Notes under the pieces: model-generated
Told to the model about the DNA's origin: nothing
The model's database searches: none
What the model saw: the letters and a program-made list of their open reading frames with translations, nothing else
Program-made: the position numbers and the translations under genes
Shown here: positions 30,020 to 40,457 of the stretch, piece by piece
Layout: every line of letters begins with the position of its first letter
How positions within the stretch are numbered: position 1 is the stretch's first letter
Assembly (NCBI GenBank): GCA_905250025.1
Contig: CAJNOJ010000118.1
Location: 243,055 to 307,054 of the forward strand
Direction of reading: 5' to 3'
Length of the DNA: 64,000 nt
From: Adineta ricciae
Taxonomy: Eukaryota > Rotifera > Eurotatoria > Adinetida > Adinetidae

Positions 30020-31453
30020 TTCTTCGTTGTGCGCTTGCTAGTTGACACTTATACAAATAGAAATGATTACTGTATTTGATTTTACCTATGTATACATATA
30101 GGGGACAGAGAGAGAGAGAGAGACAGAGAGCAGAAAAAGAGAATCACGCAGGGTCATGCTTTATCATTTATCCGGAACAGCGAACGATGTAATTTTTGGG
30201 ATACATGTATTGGTTTTATGCGGTTGAGAAATATGTAGAGATACGTAAGCTGTTCGTTTAAATAGATGTTAAAATCGATAAGAAAAATAACAAAATATGA
30301 CATGAATAGAAATCAACGTGTAATTATTCTTGTGATTAAAAAAATATAAAACTGTATCGTATAATGAAACAGAGAGTGACGAAGCGAGGAAAGGAAAACC
30401 AATATATAAAAATGCGTATCATTATTAATATTTTTGAGTGATTTGTACCGACTAGAAAGATATCAAAATGCACACGTGTAGCCTGAGCTCTGACAGACGA
30501 TTATTTTATTTGACAGTTAATTTATGTTTTCGACCGTATAAGCACAAATGTCGATAGTCTAAGAAAAAAGAAGATCGAAGCTCATTAATTTTGTATTATG
30601 ATCAGAAGTGATAATCGATATCAATCTCGTGGGCATAGACATCGTTACACATAAAAGTCCGTATATACATAAAGTTAACTCTTAATCACATTCTGTCGAG
30701 TTAGATAGATAAGAAAATGTTCTCACTGGTAACCATACTAAATAAATCGACGAGATATCGAAAATATAAAGAAAATTTAGAATATTGTGTAGTACGATTT
30801 GAAAGAAAACAGCGAGTAGCACAATCATTTGCTTTACTATTATGGACTTTGGTTACGCGCACGATTTTCATACAAATCTAGTTGACGCGAAGCAGAATTC
30901 AGCATTTTGTTTAATAGTGTTTCGGTTTTTTTTCAGTCATTGTAGAAACTGCTGGTATTCATCACATTCTCGTTTGTCATCAACTTTGCCAAGTTCGAGA
31001 GTCATCCAATGTTGACAAAATGCAAATTGTTTCTGATGCATCAGCCGATGACCCATGCTAGGATAATAATTCTAACATTGAATTTGTAGTTTTGACATCA
31101 AATTGTTCTTTATAGGAATGAAACTTCGTTTCTACCGCTAATCTTCAACGTTTTGTTAGAACTGACTCCCGACAAAGGATATCAAGTAATTGCGCTTCCA
31201 CAATTGAATACTTGATTTTGGAAGCGTGTTATAATTTAACGAATGTTGCCTTTGATTGTTGACAACACGATTGACAGGCCATGTTTGATAACTCTATTTA
31301 TCTGAAAAAATGTATGTTTTCAAAATCAATCTGTGCATTTAATAAACGCGATAATATATCATTGACATTTATTTAGTTTCATATTAATTTATGAATCTGC
31401 TCGAGAGAATGTGGTAGTTTATTTTCCTTGATCTTACTTTCTGGAGTCCGACA
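30020..31453. other. Intergenic 1.4 kb
   Basis: No supported gene. Contains a GA-rich microsatellite (30104-30133) just upstream of the repeat-protein gene and a long AT-rich stretch. The whole interval is conserved in copy B. Confidence 0.35.
30104..30133. repeat. (GA)n microsatellite
   Basis: Imperfect GA dinucleotide run; shorter and differently interrupted in copy B (about 43486-43510). Confidence 0.7.
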
Positions 31454-32635
31454 ATGTCGTGGCCTTCAACGTGTTATAGTAGCAGTGATACTATTCTTCT
31501 GGTCAAAGATTCAATGAGAAAAGATATACTTGATAAAAATTTTAATCGACTTGCTGATGTGTCTATCGATTATGCATGGATGTGTTATCTGGTTTTGACG
31601 TTTTTCCATCGTTTTCTTCGAGTACAATTTACTTCGAGTATTCGCCCTTCAGCTCAATTATTCGCTAGAGAACCTAGTTTGATGGCTACAACGTCGATTA
31701 ATTATACTTTTTCTAATTATATTCAAACTCAATTAGTTTATGCATGCGACATGATTGAACTGGGAAAATATTCTTTGTGTAATGTCGACATTTATTATCA
31801 TCTGCTATCCGGTGAGTTGTTTTGGTTATTCGATCAGAACTATACTCAACTAGGACAAGTTTTGAAGCCAATGCTATACGAAGACAAAGGTGGTACCAAT
31901 CAATATCCCACATGTTTCGTTCAGCACGAAACTGATGCGATCGCTTGTAGGGAAAGAGTTTGCTTCGGTCGTCAAATTCTAAACGAAACTAGCAATACTC
32001 TGTTTAACTGTGGAATACCGGCATCACATTCAATTGATCAAGATAAAGACAACTTGAGGGTGATATTCAATATTCGAACGCAATTATGCTTGCATGACAT
32101 GCAATACTCTGAAATATTCTATACATGCAACATAGAGAAATGCAATGGGCAAGATACTCTTGATCAAGTATCAAGGATTACTTCTCAGTATTACGACATA
32201 CGTAATTTACAAGCGCCTTTTTATTTAAACCATACTAAATTTTCATCGACCTACTGTCAAACTTCATCCGGAGTGTCAACTAGTTCAACGACATCAAGCA
32301 CAACGAGGTAGATATCGAGGAAACGATCAGATAGATCATTTGAAATTGTTTTTGTTTCACAATTCCTGTTTGCTTCTCTTAGTACTACAAAATTACGTAC
32401 AACGACACGAACAAGCACTACTCGTTCACAATCAGCGACTACAGTTGAAAAACGTCAAACAACTACGTTCGACAAGATTACGACATCGGTGAGCAGCACT
32501 ATACAACAATCAAGTGTTATGTCTAGCGCCATACCGTCGACAATGCCTATGACGACAATTCAGCCAGCGAAAAACACGGCTATTCCTCTTCGAGAACATC
32601 TCATTTTTATTTTCCTTACTTCTTTGCTTCTCTGA
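31454..32635 (+). CDS. Extracellular Cys-containing protein with Ser/Thr stalk and C-terminal hydrophobic tail (copy A)
   Basis: Exons 31454-32307 and 32383-32635 across a 75-nt intron, in frame, give 368 residues. The central part (about residues 75-245) has several N-glycosylation sequons ('NYTF', 'NETS', 'NHTK') and about ten cysteines ('ACRERVCFG', 'TCNIEKCNG'), like a secreted domain. It is followed by a Ser/Thr-rich stalk of about 100 residues and a short hydrophobic end ('HLIFIFLTSLLL'), typical of a GPI-anchor signal. The first about 70 residues do not look like a signal peptide, so the true 5' exon may differ. This part is also the most damaged in copy B. No family recognised. Confidence 0.55.
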
Positions 32636-32942
32636 AAGTTTAGCGCTAGAGCAGATATATTTAATCAGTTGATAGTCACATGGATTGTTTGTCTCCCTGA
32701 TCATGACCAATAAGCGGAAAACAGTATCTAATAAAAATAACGCGTCGAAATAGTCGTCACGTGTATATGCATATTCGATTTCTTTTCACTAAAAAGAGGT
32801 GTGTGCATCCAAACAGACGTATACAATTAGGTAAGTTGGGCACTATTTCATATTTTATACACAGTCGAACGCCGAATATTTCATAAATAGGTGATGTATT
32901 GCTACTTACTTCCTTTTTGAAAGAACAAATCCTCGCTGTAGA
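32636..32942. other. Intergenic
   Basis: No gene. Compared with copy B, a 23-nt deletion near 32931 removes the upstream start codon used there by the next gene. Confidence 0.35.
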
Positions 32943-34134
32943 ATGGATGAAAATGATATTCGTGCACTAAGCGAGTCTCAAGTAACACTTCGAAAGGAAG
33001 TTGACGAACTCAAAGTGCTCTGTAAGGTGCTTCAGAGCGAGATTCATTCACTCAAAGATCAGTGTGCAGCATTACGCAGCGAAAATCAACAATTCCGAGA
33101 AAATTTTCAGCAAATTGAAAGTCGAGGTGAATGAGTTTTAGTTTCCTTTTTATTTGTATTATATTTGGCTCAATTTAGTCCCGTTACAGAGTATGCTGAG
33201 AATATCCGATATAAATGTTGATACAGAATGGGTAGCAAACGGTATTGTTGTAGCTGGAGCAAGCGGACCCGGTAGCGCAATAAATCAGTTGTGGGAACCG
33301 TATAGTGTATGCATTGATGATGACGACCAAACTATTTATATTTCTGATTGTAATAACCATCGCGTTATTGCATGGAATTTGGACACACAGATTGGCCACG
33401 TAGTTGCTGGCGGAAATGGAAAAGGCATTGGAGCTAATCAACTAAATTCTCCAAGAAATGCCATTCTCGATAAGAAAACTGACAGTATCATAATCTGCGA
33501 TTATGGGAACAGACGAATCGTACAGTGGCCTCGTCAAAATGGTAAATGTGGGCAAACAATTAAGTCAAACATAGAGTGCTATGGAGGCTTCGCCATAGAT
33601 GACGATAGATATCTCTATGCCTCTGATTTTCTAAAGAATAACGTTATACGTTGGAAAGAAGGAGAAAGTGAAGAGACAATCGTAGCCGGAGGGAATGGAG
33701 ACGGCAATGCCTTGAATCAGTTGCATAGTCCTACTTTTATATTCGTCGATCAGAATCGTTCGATTTACGTCTCTGATAAAGATAATGACCGTATTGTCAT
33801 GTGGCCAGAAGGTGCAAAAGAAGGCATTATTGTCGCTGGCAGTCACGGTAAAGGAAATGATGCAACCCATTTGAAATATCCATATGGAATAGTCGTCGAT
33901 CGACTTGGTACTGTTTACGTGGCAGATTCGTGGAATAATCGAATAATGCGTTGGAAGAAAGGAGCTCAAGAGGGCAGCGTGATGATCAGTGCAAATGGCA
34001 GGGAAGATCAACTAAATCCACTTGATTACCCCATGCACTTAGCGTTTGACCGAGATGGTTCTGTCTACGTTGTTAATCAGAAAAATCATCAAATACTGAA
34101 ATTTTTAATCGATTCTTCCCATTCATCTTCATAA
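32943..34134 (+). CDS. Coiled-coil NHL-repeat protein (copy A)
   Basis: Exons 32943-33126 and 33179-34134 with a 52-nt intron; the frame is kept and the product is 379 residues. Residues about 5-60 are a heptad-patterned coiled coil ('LRKEVDELKVLCKVLQSEI'). The rest is an NHL beta-propeller of about six blades ('IYISDCNNHRVIAW', 'VVAGGNGKG', 'VYVADSWNNRIMRW'). No signal peptide or membrane helix, unlike the DED-NHL protein at 15315-17131. NHL propellers bind protein, RNA or glycans; the ligand here is unknown. Copy B has an earlier ATG giving 12 extra residues; the deletion of 23 nt in this copy removes it. Confidence 0.78.
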
Positions 34135-35036
34135 ACATCAATATCTACTCTGAGAAACAGTTATTCAGCATCTTATTCATACGTTACTTTTCCTAATTTT
34201 TTCTTCTTCTTTTTCAGTGTATTAAATATTCTATATATGTCTATCCATTGTCGAACAAAGTATTTTAGACGCAACTATATCTTTCCGATTGCCAACACAG
34301 TAAAAGCTTTGTTTTGCGTATGTCACTGTTGATCATGATCATTCGAATTAGGCACACGAACTGAAAAAGTATAATTTTCTATCATAGTAACTTCATAATA
34401 AATTGTAATACTTTCAATTAAATCAAGAATTAGAAAAGTGTCACCTGTCAGCAAACAATGTGCTTGTAACTGACCTGCAATGAGCAACTGTTGTTTTTAA
34501 CTACTAAGACGAAGTCTTGACAAATGTTCAAGAAATATTGCCTGTTTCAATCCGTTCTTTCACCGTACTTCAACCACCAAAATGCATAGGAATGTATTTA
34601 TTGGAACAAGTGTTAAAAAAAAGCATTTCCTTTTTCTTCCGATATTTTTCTATTTTAGTTGTATCTGCGTACATGAAGAAGGAAAACAAGAGGCGCGAGA
34701 TCCGACTGGCTGATGTTGTAAGTGTGCTGCGTTACAGAAGATTTCACTCTAGTCATTATAACTTAGCAAGATTAATACGGATTAGTTTTTAATTGATAAG
34801 CAAGAATAGTTTCTTGAAGCATGTTTGTCTTTGACGTCGACATTGATGATGGAGCAATTTTTTGAAGCATCATCATATTTTCTAGTGCATTTTATTGCGA
34901 TGAAATGTTCTTAGATGTTAATATATCTATAGAAATTTTACCCAGGATCTTTCTGACTGGAAATATTATTAGCAGTTGAAAAGTTTTATATAAATCTTAG
35001 GTCGTTTTTCGAATATTTCATGAGAAATCGTGTCTA
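34135..35036. other. Intergenic 0.9 kb
   Basis: Contains an ORF at 34517-34792 that begins only with TTG and has no recognisable feature; not called. Otherwise AT-rich. Confidence 0.3.
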
Positions 35037-36086
35037 ATGGTCATACCTGCTGGTACTCGAGCATGGCTGCTGGTAATCCCATTGATTCCATCAATCATAG
35101 TGACTATATTCAATCTTTATCATCTATTGAAAGATCAAGCACTGCGCACGGGTGTCAATAATCATTTTATTATCTGTCTATTACTTTGCATACTTATCGA
35201 AGAATTGACCGACGTCGTCTGGAATATTTATTTCAATTTTACACAAATGACAATGATAGCCACACCTATGTTTTGTACCATTTGGATATTCACTAGTTCA
35301 GTGCTCATTGTCTCAATTTATCTGTTGATGATGTGGGGAGCAGTGGAACGATATATTTTCATATTTCATTCAGCTCAGTTTGCAACAAAAATGAAACGTT
35401 TTTACTTTCATTATTTGCCTTTGATCTTATGTTTTCTCTGGCCTCTTCTTTACTACACAGTTCTATTCCTTATCGCATCTTGTACCGTTCAATTCGATTA
35501 TCGTATCAGACTCTGTAATCGTTATTCGTGTATAACTCGTCTTCATTGGGTATCGTTATGGGATAGTTTCATTCATTTTCTATTGCCGCCATTCGTTGTT
35601 GTTAATTTCAGTATAATACTTCTCATTCGTGTGTTCTACCAGCGATATCGTATTCGTCAACAAATAGATTGGAGAAACTACAAAAAATTAGTAGGACAAT
35701 TATTACCAATCTCGTTTGTTTATGTTGTAATAGGCCTTCCACCAATGAGTCTATACGCTGCTTATGCCATTGGCCTATCACGAAGTATAGCAATAGGCTA
35801 TTATAGCGATAGTATGTTTTTCGCTTATTGGATTGTATTGTTTACTCCGTTTGCAACGGTTGTGTCACTACCAGATTTGCAGACCAAATGCAAAAATGCG
35901 ATTCTGTTCTGGCGAAGACGACGTATTGTGTTTCCTGAAATAATGACAATTACTCGGTTACGACATCAACGTCGGACTGCATTACCAGCAGTGTGCTATA
36001 AGATAACTTACATCTCGTTTTCGCCTTTTCAAATCAGTTTTGTAAAACTAATATCTATTGACTCTTTTCTTATGTATTATATATAA
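35037..36086 (+). CDS. Rhodopsin-family GPCR, orphan (copy A, intact)
   Basis: 349 residues, one exon, seven hydrophobic segments. After TM3 the motif is 'GAVERYIFIFH' (ERY in place of DRY). The second extracellular loop carries 'LCNRYSCI' with a Cys able to pair with TM3 'MFCTIWIF'. TM6 contains 'VIGLPPMSLYAAYA' and TM7 'FTPFATVVSLPDLQ' in place of NPxxY. The family appears divergent and lineage-specific; ligand unknown. The last about 35 residues look atypical, so a short 3' intron or a slightly earlier end is possible. Copy B is a pseudogene (48443-49623) and another relic lies at 1555-2100. Confidence 0.75.
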   Translation: MVIPAGTRAWLLVIPLIPSIIVTIFNLYHLLKDQALRTGVNNHFIICLLLCILIEELTDVVWNIYFNFTQMTMIATPMFCTIWIFTSSVLIVSIYLLMMWGAVERYIFIFHSAQFATKMKRFYFHYLPLILCFLWPLLYYTVLFLIASCTVQFDYRIRLCNRYSCITRLHWVSLWDSFIHFLLPPFVVVNFSIILLIRVFYQRYRIRQQIDWRNYKKLVGQLLPISFVYVVIGLPPMSLYAAYAIGLSRSIAIGYYSDSMFFAYWIVLFTPFATVVSLPDLQTKCKNAILFWRRRRIVFPEIMTITRLRHQRRTALPAVCYKITYISFSPFQISFVKLISIDSFLMYYI

Positions 36087-36718
36087 AGATCTACCAGAAA
36101 ACTTGTCATTTCATTGCATAATACAGAAATATACGTATCTAATAAAGCCATTGAAACAGAACCTCCTAAAATTATAGTCCATCCAATTCTGTTCATCTTA
36201 TCAAGCCTTCCTTTGGCATGTTTTGTATCATTGAAATGATGAAACGATTATGGAGTGTACCCGTCTAAATCAATTTTCAGAATAGTGAATGTATCGCTCT
36301 TGGTACAGCAATCCGATAGAGTGTGTTTTGCTATGGTATAGCTTTTAATTAGAATGAAAGTGTTCAAGGAAGTATAAGTTCAAGTGAAAATCGAAAAGTT
36401 AAACAGGTAGATTAAATACTACGTAATCTGTTCAAATAGCTATTGCTCGAACATCAATTCGACAATCAAAGAATCTCTTCTTTGATGAAGGTATAAAAGT
36501 GATTTTAAATAGAAAACAATTGTAAAAGAAGTATTAAATAGAGCTCAATAAAATCGACGAACATTAATCACAATTGCACATCGTTTATAAACAATACAAA
36601 ATACTGATGTTTTATGTGTATTACATACAGGAAATAGTGTTGAAAAAGGTACATATAAAGAATTACTCGCAATAAATGGATGTTATCAAGGACTAGATCA
36701 TTAGAAATTAAAATGAAT
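36087..36718. other. Intergenic between convergent genes
   Basis: No gene seen; corresponds to about 49624-50373 in copy B. Confidence 0.3.
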
Positions 36719-37541
36719 CTATGTAATAATAATAGGATAATCATCCGTTGAAATAGAATCAAAACCACCACCCTTAAAAATAGGGAACATCTTTGCTAGT
36801 GGACCATTTTTAATCCGTATTATTGTTAATATTTGTCTTGTTTGAAAATTTTTACTATTAAAATACAATTGCTCAGGTATCCATTTAAAACAAGTTTTAC
36901 ATTGTGTAGCTTTCCATCGAATTCGAACAGTATCATTTCCATTAATTCGATGTGGAGGAGCAGTAAGAGAAATATGAATTTCTGAACTTCGATTAAAATA
37001 TATTGTAACTGCTTCGGGATTATATATAATTCCAAGGTTCGCATCTTGGCATACAGCAGACCAATTTTTTGGTATTAAACCAAAATATTTCTCGTCTGGT
37101 TTTCCTATTGATATTATTTTATAATTTGTTATTTCTTGAATAACTTGCATTCCATGACGAACAACTGCAGTAGATCGAAGTGGAATTTCTGTATTCTTTT
37201 TAAAATAAATTTCTTCACATGGTAAAATTTCTTTATCTTCCAGCATACATGTTTCATTTGAATACCAGTAATCTTCATCTATAGACGAAGCATTCTTCGA
37301 ATGTATCATTCCAGAATTGAAGTTTATATAATTTTTTATTTCAAATGAACTTTCATTAACCCACCAATGCACTGGAAAATCATTAAAATTTTGTTCACCG
37401 TATTTCCAATATGTTCCATATTGACAACCAAGTGATGGAGGAGTTTGTAATAATAATTGAACGTAATATTTTGATTGTGGTGAATCGGGAACTGCATATG
37501 GAAAATGTTGCATTACAAAAGATGTATGCTGTTCTGTTGAA
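36719..37541 (-). CDS. Secreted protein of unknown family (copy A, 5' end cut by scaffold gap)
   Basis: The frame runs off the N at 37542; the homologous complete gene at 50374-51351 shows that about 50 N-terminal residues including the signal peptide are lost to the contig end. The remaining about 274 residues have cysteines ('LGCQYGTYW', 'ETCMLEDKEILPCEE', 'CKTCFKW') and several N-glycosylation sequons, so it is an extracellular glycoprotein. No family recognised. The truncation is technical, not biological. Confidence 0.6.
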
Positions 37542-37542
37542 N
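37542..37542. other. Scaffold gap (single N)
   Basis: Joins the 5' end of the secreted-protein gene to the 3' end of a methyltransferase gene, a junction not found in the other copy. Confidence 0.95.
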
Positions 37543-37655
37543 CAACGATTGTGAACGAAGAACCAGTTGATTACAGTGATTTTGGAAATGAAATGACAAA
37601 ACTCGTTCGATATGTAGGACAAAAACACCATTTCTCTGTTTCGCGTGTTAATTAA
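37543..37655 (+). pseudogene. 3' end of a second methyltransferase-fusion copy (cut by contig start)
   Basis: 113 nt matching 24188-24300, ending at the same TAA codon ('HHFSVSRVN' end). Only one synonymous-looking difference was noticed. It is a contig fragment, so the upstream part of this copy is simply absent. Confidence 0.8.
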
Positions 37656-37694
37656 TATATGAAGGAAGGAGTATAAAATCATTTAAAGCAAATT

Positions 37695-38228
37695 TCAAAG
37701 TTCAGTTTTTGTTTGGACAGCCTCATTGAATATAACTGCAGCTGTAGAAGTCCAGATGGTTTCATTTAGATCTACAATTCCCAACTCCTTCAGTTTTGTA
37801 AACATCGGTATTTGAAATTCCAGAGAGGAAACGATTACTTGTGTTTCTTCAGCCTCACTGGCTCTCATCCAATAGGGAGAATGATGTAGATAAGAACCAA
37901 ATGTTGATTGACAAAAGCTAAAGTACATGGGTGTGTTTAAGATATGTGCATGCCATGCTGTATCAATAATTTCGGATGGTTCACCGGTTAGACCATTCTT
38001 AGCAGCTGTATAATAGTTCTCTAACTCAATGATTGTATTTAGTGCATCAGTGTCAGTCATATGCTCTGTAGTTCGTAATCGTTCGTATAAATATTGAATA
38101 TCACCGTCTGGTATTGTGACAATCTCGAAACAAGTGATCGATGAAGATAGTATAATTGTTATTAGCCATAGTTCTATACCAATATAGACCATCTTCAAGT
38201 GAACTGAATTAATATATAAAGAAAACAT
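37695..38228 (-). CDS. Secreted 'WHAH'-domain protein (copy B)
   Basis: 177 residues, open throughout, differing from the copy at 24340-24873 by only a handful of residues (for example 'PYWMRAS' for 'PYWTRAS', 'FNEAVQ' for 'FNENVQ'). Signal peptide, W-H-A-H, conserved Cys and HH are all kept, consistent with selection on both copies or recent divergence. Same convergent placement next to a methyltransferase 3' end. Confidence 0.65.
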   Translation of the reverse strand: MFSLYINSVHLKMVYIGIELWLITIILSSSITCFEIVTIPDGDIQYLYERLRTTEHMTDTDALNTIIELENYYTAAKNGLTGEPSEIIDTAWHAHILNTPMYFSFCQSTFGSYLHHSPYWMRASEAEETQVIVSSLEFQIPMFTKLKELGIVDLNETIWTSTAAVIFNEAVQTKTEL

Positions 38229-38571
38229 TTAAAATTTATTTAAGATCATGGAATAGTGTTCGTGGATTATACTTTGAATTGAATAAATACGAAGAAAAAT
38301 CTTCATAAGGAGTCAAGTATGCGTTAATAAATGAATCTTAGCATTTAGTGTCTGTTCGACTGACTTCGAAAAACAAGTTCATATATTACGCAGTGCAAAG
38401 CGTTGCATACATTCTTTTATTTCTATTTGGATAGTGATTCCTGTGTTCGTTATCCTCTTTGAAGTCTTGCTTTTGATCTAACACGTTCGTTCATATCGAA
38501 AGTACACTGATATCTTCACAATTTCTTTTCCTTACTGTCTTTTATTTGAAGAAAATAGTTTAGCATTAAAA
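38229..38571. other. Intergenic
   Basis: Homologous to 24874-25218; no gene. Confidence 0.3.
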
Positions 38572-40314
38572 CTACGGATTTACATCGCCACGGCTCACCC
38601 AGAAACTGAACTGTATCACTTTGTAGTCATGTCGAACACCCAAGAGTTCTTCGTAGAAAAAAATATTTTTCAATTTCGATAATTTGTTTTTCAATTCGTC
38701 AAAGCAGCCGTCTTCGTCTCTTTGATAAAAAGTAATGCTCATTCTTGAGAGTCGCGGCAAATTCTTCAGCAAGAATAAACATGGTTCAAACCGTATCATG
38801 GAATAAGTTATCTGCTCGAGATTTGGAAAGACTTGATGTATTAAACTCATATCACGGCGTTTATTGACGCACGCATCCGAACTGCTAGAACGTATACAAA
38901 AATTTAATTTCGTTATCATTTCGCTTGCGAGTTGATGAAGTTCTTTGTTTCTTTTCACCAGATTTACGATGCAAGAGAGGGTAGTCAAAGACGATACATG
39001 CGGTGTTTCTTGGAGAATTTTCAATAAAAGTGTTGGCCTTGTCGTTTCGACACATGCCGGAATTTCTAAATGTTTCACATTCAGTAAATTCACTACCTGT
39101 TTCAGAGAAGAAACAAAGTTTTGCTCATCAATTTGATTCTTGATTACAGGCAAGGAATCAAACGCCAATGATGTGACATTAGGACAATAAGAACTGTGTG
39201 ATGTTATCAGCTCTGTGTTAAATATATTTAAGCGTTTGACTCTATCAGATGTCGTTGACTGATTAATTGATTTATTGAAACGACGATTATGTGTGAGCCC
39301 AATTAGTTTTCTGTCACTTGGCCAAGGCGTTGTAAAAATAGATGATTGCGGTCCATATATTAAACACTCGGTATACCATTGATGTTCTACAATCCAAAAA
39401 TCAGTTTGAAAATCATTGTACTTTCGAGCTATTTCATCTTGATTACTTGAACTAAAGTTAAATCGAAATACAGTCAAATGTGGCAACGAATGAGTAATCA
39501 GCTGTTGCCATCGAGAAGCGTCGATTATGTCGGAATTTTCGTCCACCAAAATAGTTAAGCTTCGTAAATTAGTCATACATGAAATGACACTCATCAGATT
39601 ATCAGTATCGATTGAGTAACCAGACACGGCTAGACGCTCTAGACAATTGACACGACCATGAAGACGGTTGATTTCGGCAGAGGAGATCGACTCAAATTGT
39701 GAACCGCATAAAACATTCAGATACCGTAAGAATGGCATCTGCGGCAGTAGTCGAAATATATCAGTTAAACTGCAAAAATATATAGAGAACTTTGTAAGCG
39801 GTACGATATTTTGAGAGAATGATGATATTGGAAATATGTTTTCTTGGCATCTCGGTAGTACAGAAAGAAGATTAAAAGAAGACGAATGGGAATTAATTAA
39901 TCGAAGGCGTGTAAGTTTTGTAAGTAGTGGAATTGTCGATGATAATTGTTCCATATTGTTTTCTTTAATTTCAATCAGTGTTAACGAACGCAGTCGAGTG
40001 AACTCTACTAACGAGAAATAAGTGAAAAATGCTTGAATTTGACCATGTGTTTGTTCGTTGGAAAGTTTTATTGAATAGATCTGCTGTTGAATTTCCGTGT
40101 AATCTAACATTTTCTCACAAAATCGATCGAAGATTATTTTGTCAATATCTTCAAAATTCAAGCGCAATGGAATAGCTCGAACCAATCGGTAAAATCGAGG
40201 ATTGAGTTGTTCAAATGCGTAGAATACATCTGGAGCATTGAGGTATTCGAAACAATCCATTAATACCTCATTAGATAAATGTTCGAACTTCGTGCGAGTT
40301 CGTTTATCGCTCAT
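38572..40314 (-). CDS. F-box protein with LRR-like repeats (copy B)
   Basis: 580 residues from the ATG at 40314, fully open and one residue longer than copy A (an extra residue in 'ITSHSSY'). The F-box ('FEHLSNEVLMDCFEYLNAPD') and the leucine-rich segments are retained. Differences are scattered single substitutions, several of them in the predicted LRR surface. Role as in copy A: probable SCF substrate receptor with unknown target. Confidence 0.8.
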   Translation of the reverse strand: MSDKRTRTKFEHLSNEVLMDCFEYLNAPDVFYAFEQLNPRFYRLVRAIPLRLNFEDIDKIIFDRFCEKMLDYTEIQQQIYSIKLSNEQTHGQIQAFFTYFSLVEFTRLRSLTLIEIKENNMEQLSSTIPLLTKLTRLRLINSHSSSFNLLSVLPRCQENIFPISSFSQNIVPLTKFSIYFCSLTDIFRLLPQMPFLRYLNVLCGSQFESISSAEINRLHGRVNCLERLAVSGYSIDTDNLMSVISCMTNLRSLTILVDENSDIIDASRWQQLITHSLPHLTVFRFNFSSSNQDEIARKYNDFQTDFWIVEHQWYTECLIYGPQSSIFTTPWPSDRKLIGLTHNRRFNKSINQSTTSDRVKRLNIFNTELITSHSSYCPNVTSLAFDSLPVIKNQIDEQNFVSSLKQVVNLLNVKHLEIPACVETTRPTLLLKILQETPHVSSLTTLSCIVNLVKRNKELHQLASEMITKLNFCIRSSSSDACVNKRRDMSLIHQVFPNLEQITYSMIRFEPCLFLLKNLPRLSRMSITFYQRDEDGCFDELKNKLSKLKNIFFYEELLGVRHDYKVIQFSFWVSRGDVNP

Positions 40315-40457
40315 GGCTTTAGTTTCCAACTTTATTTTCTTTCAATTCGTTTTTATATACAAAAAAAATGTCCATAGAATGCTGATATTCTTATATTATT
40401 CTAGCAACCAATGGCATGTCAATAAACGATAGAGTCCGCAAGCGAGCACGTCTTGTT

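Larger units (their letters stand above)
24188..37541. repeat. Long direct repeat, copy A (13.35 kb)
   Basis: Collinear with 37543-51196 over its whole length, with coding and intergenic DNA both closely similar and small indels scattered throughout. Copy A begins in the 3' end of the methyltransferase gene and runs exactly to the N at 37542, where copy B begins at the same methyltransferase position. The best explanation is two haplotypes or ohnologous contigs placed end to end. Confidence 0.9.

Noticed and set aside
34517-34792. 91-codon ORF conserved in copy B (47924-48241)
   Set aside because: It starts with TTG, has no recognisable feature, and the differences between copies are mostly amino-acid changing; openness in both copies is expected from close similarity alone.
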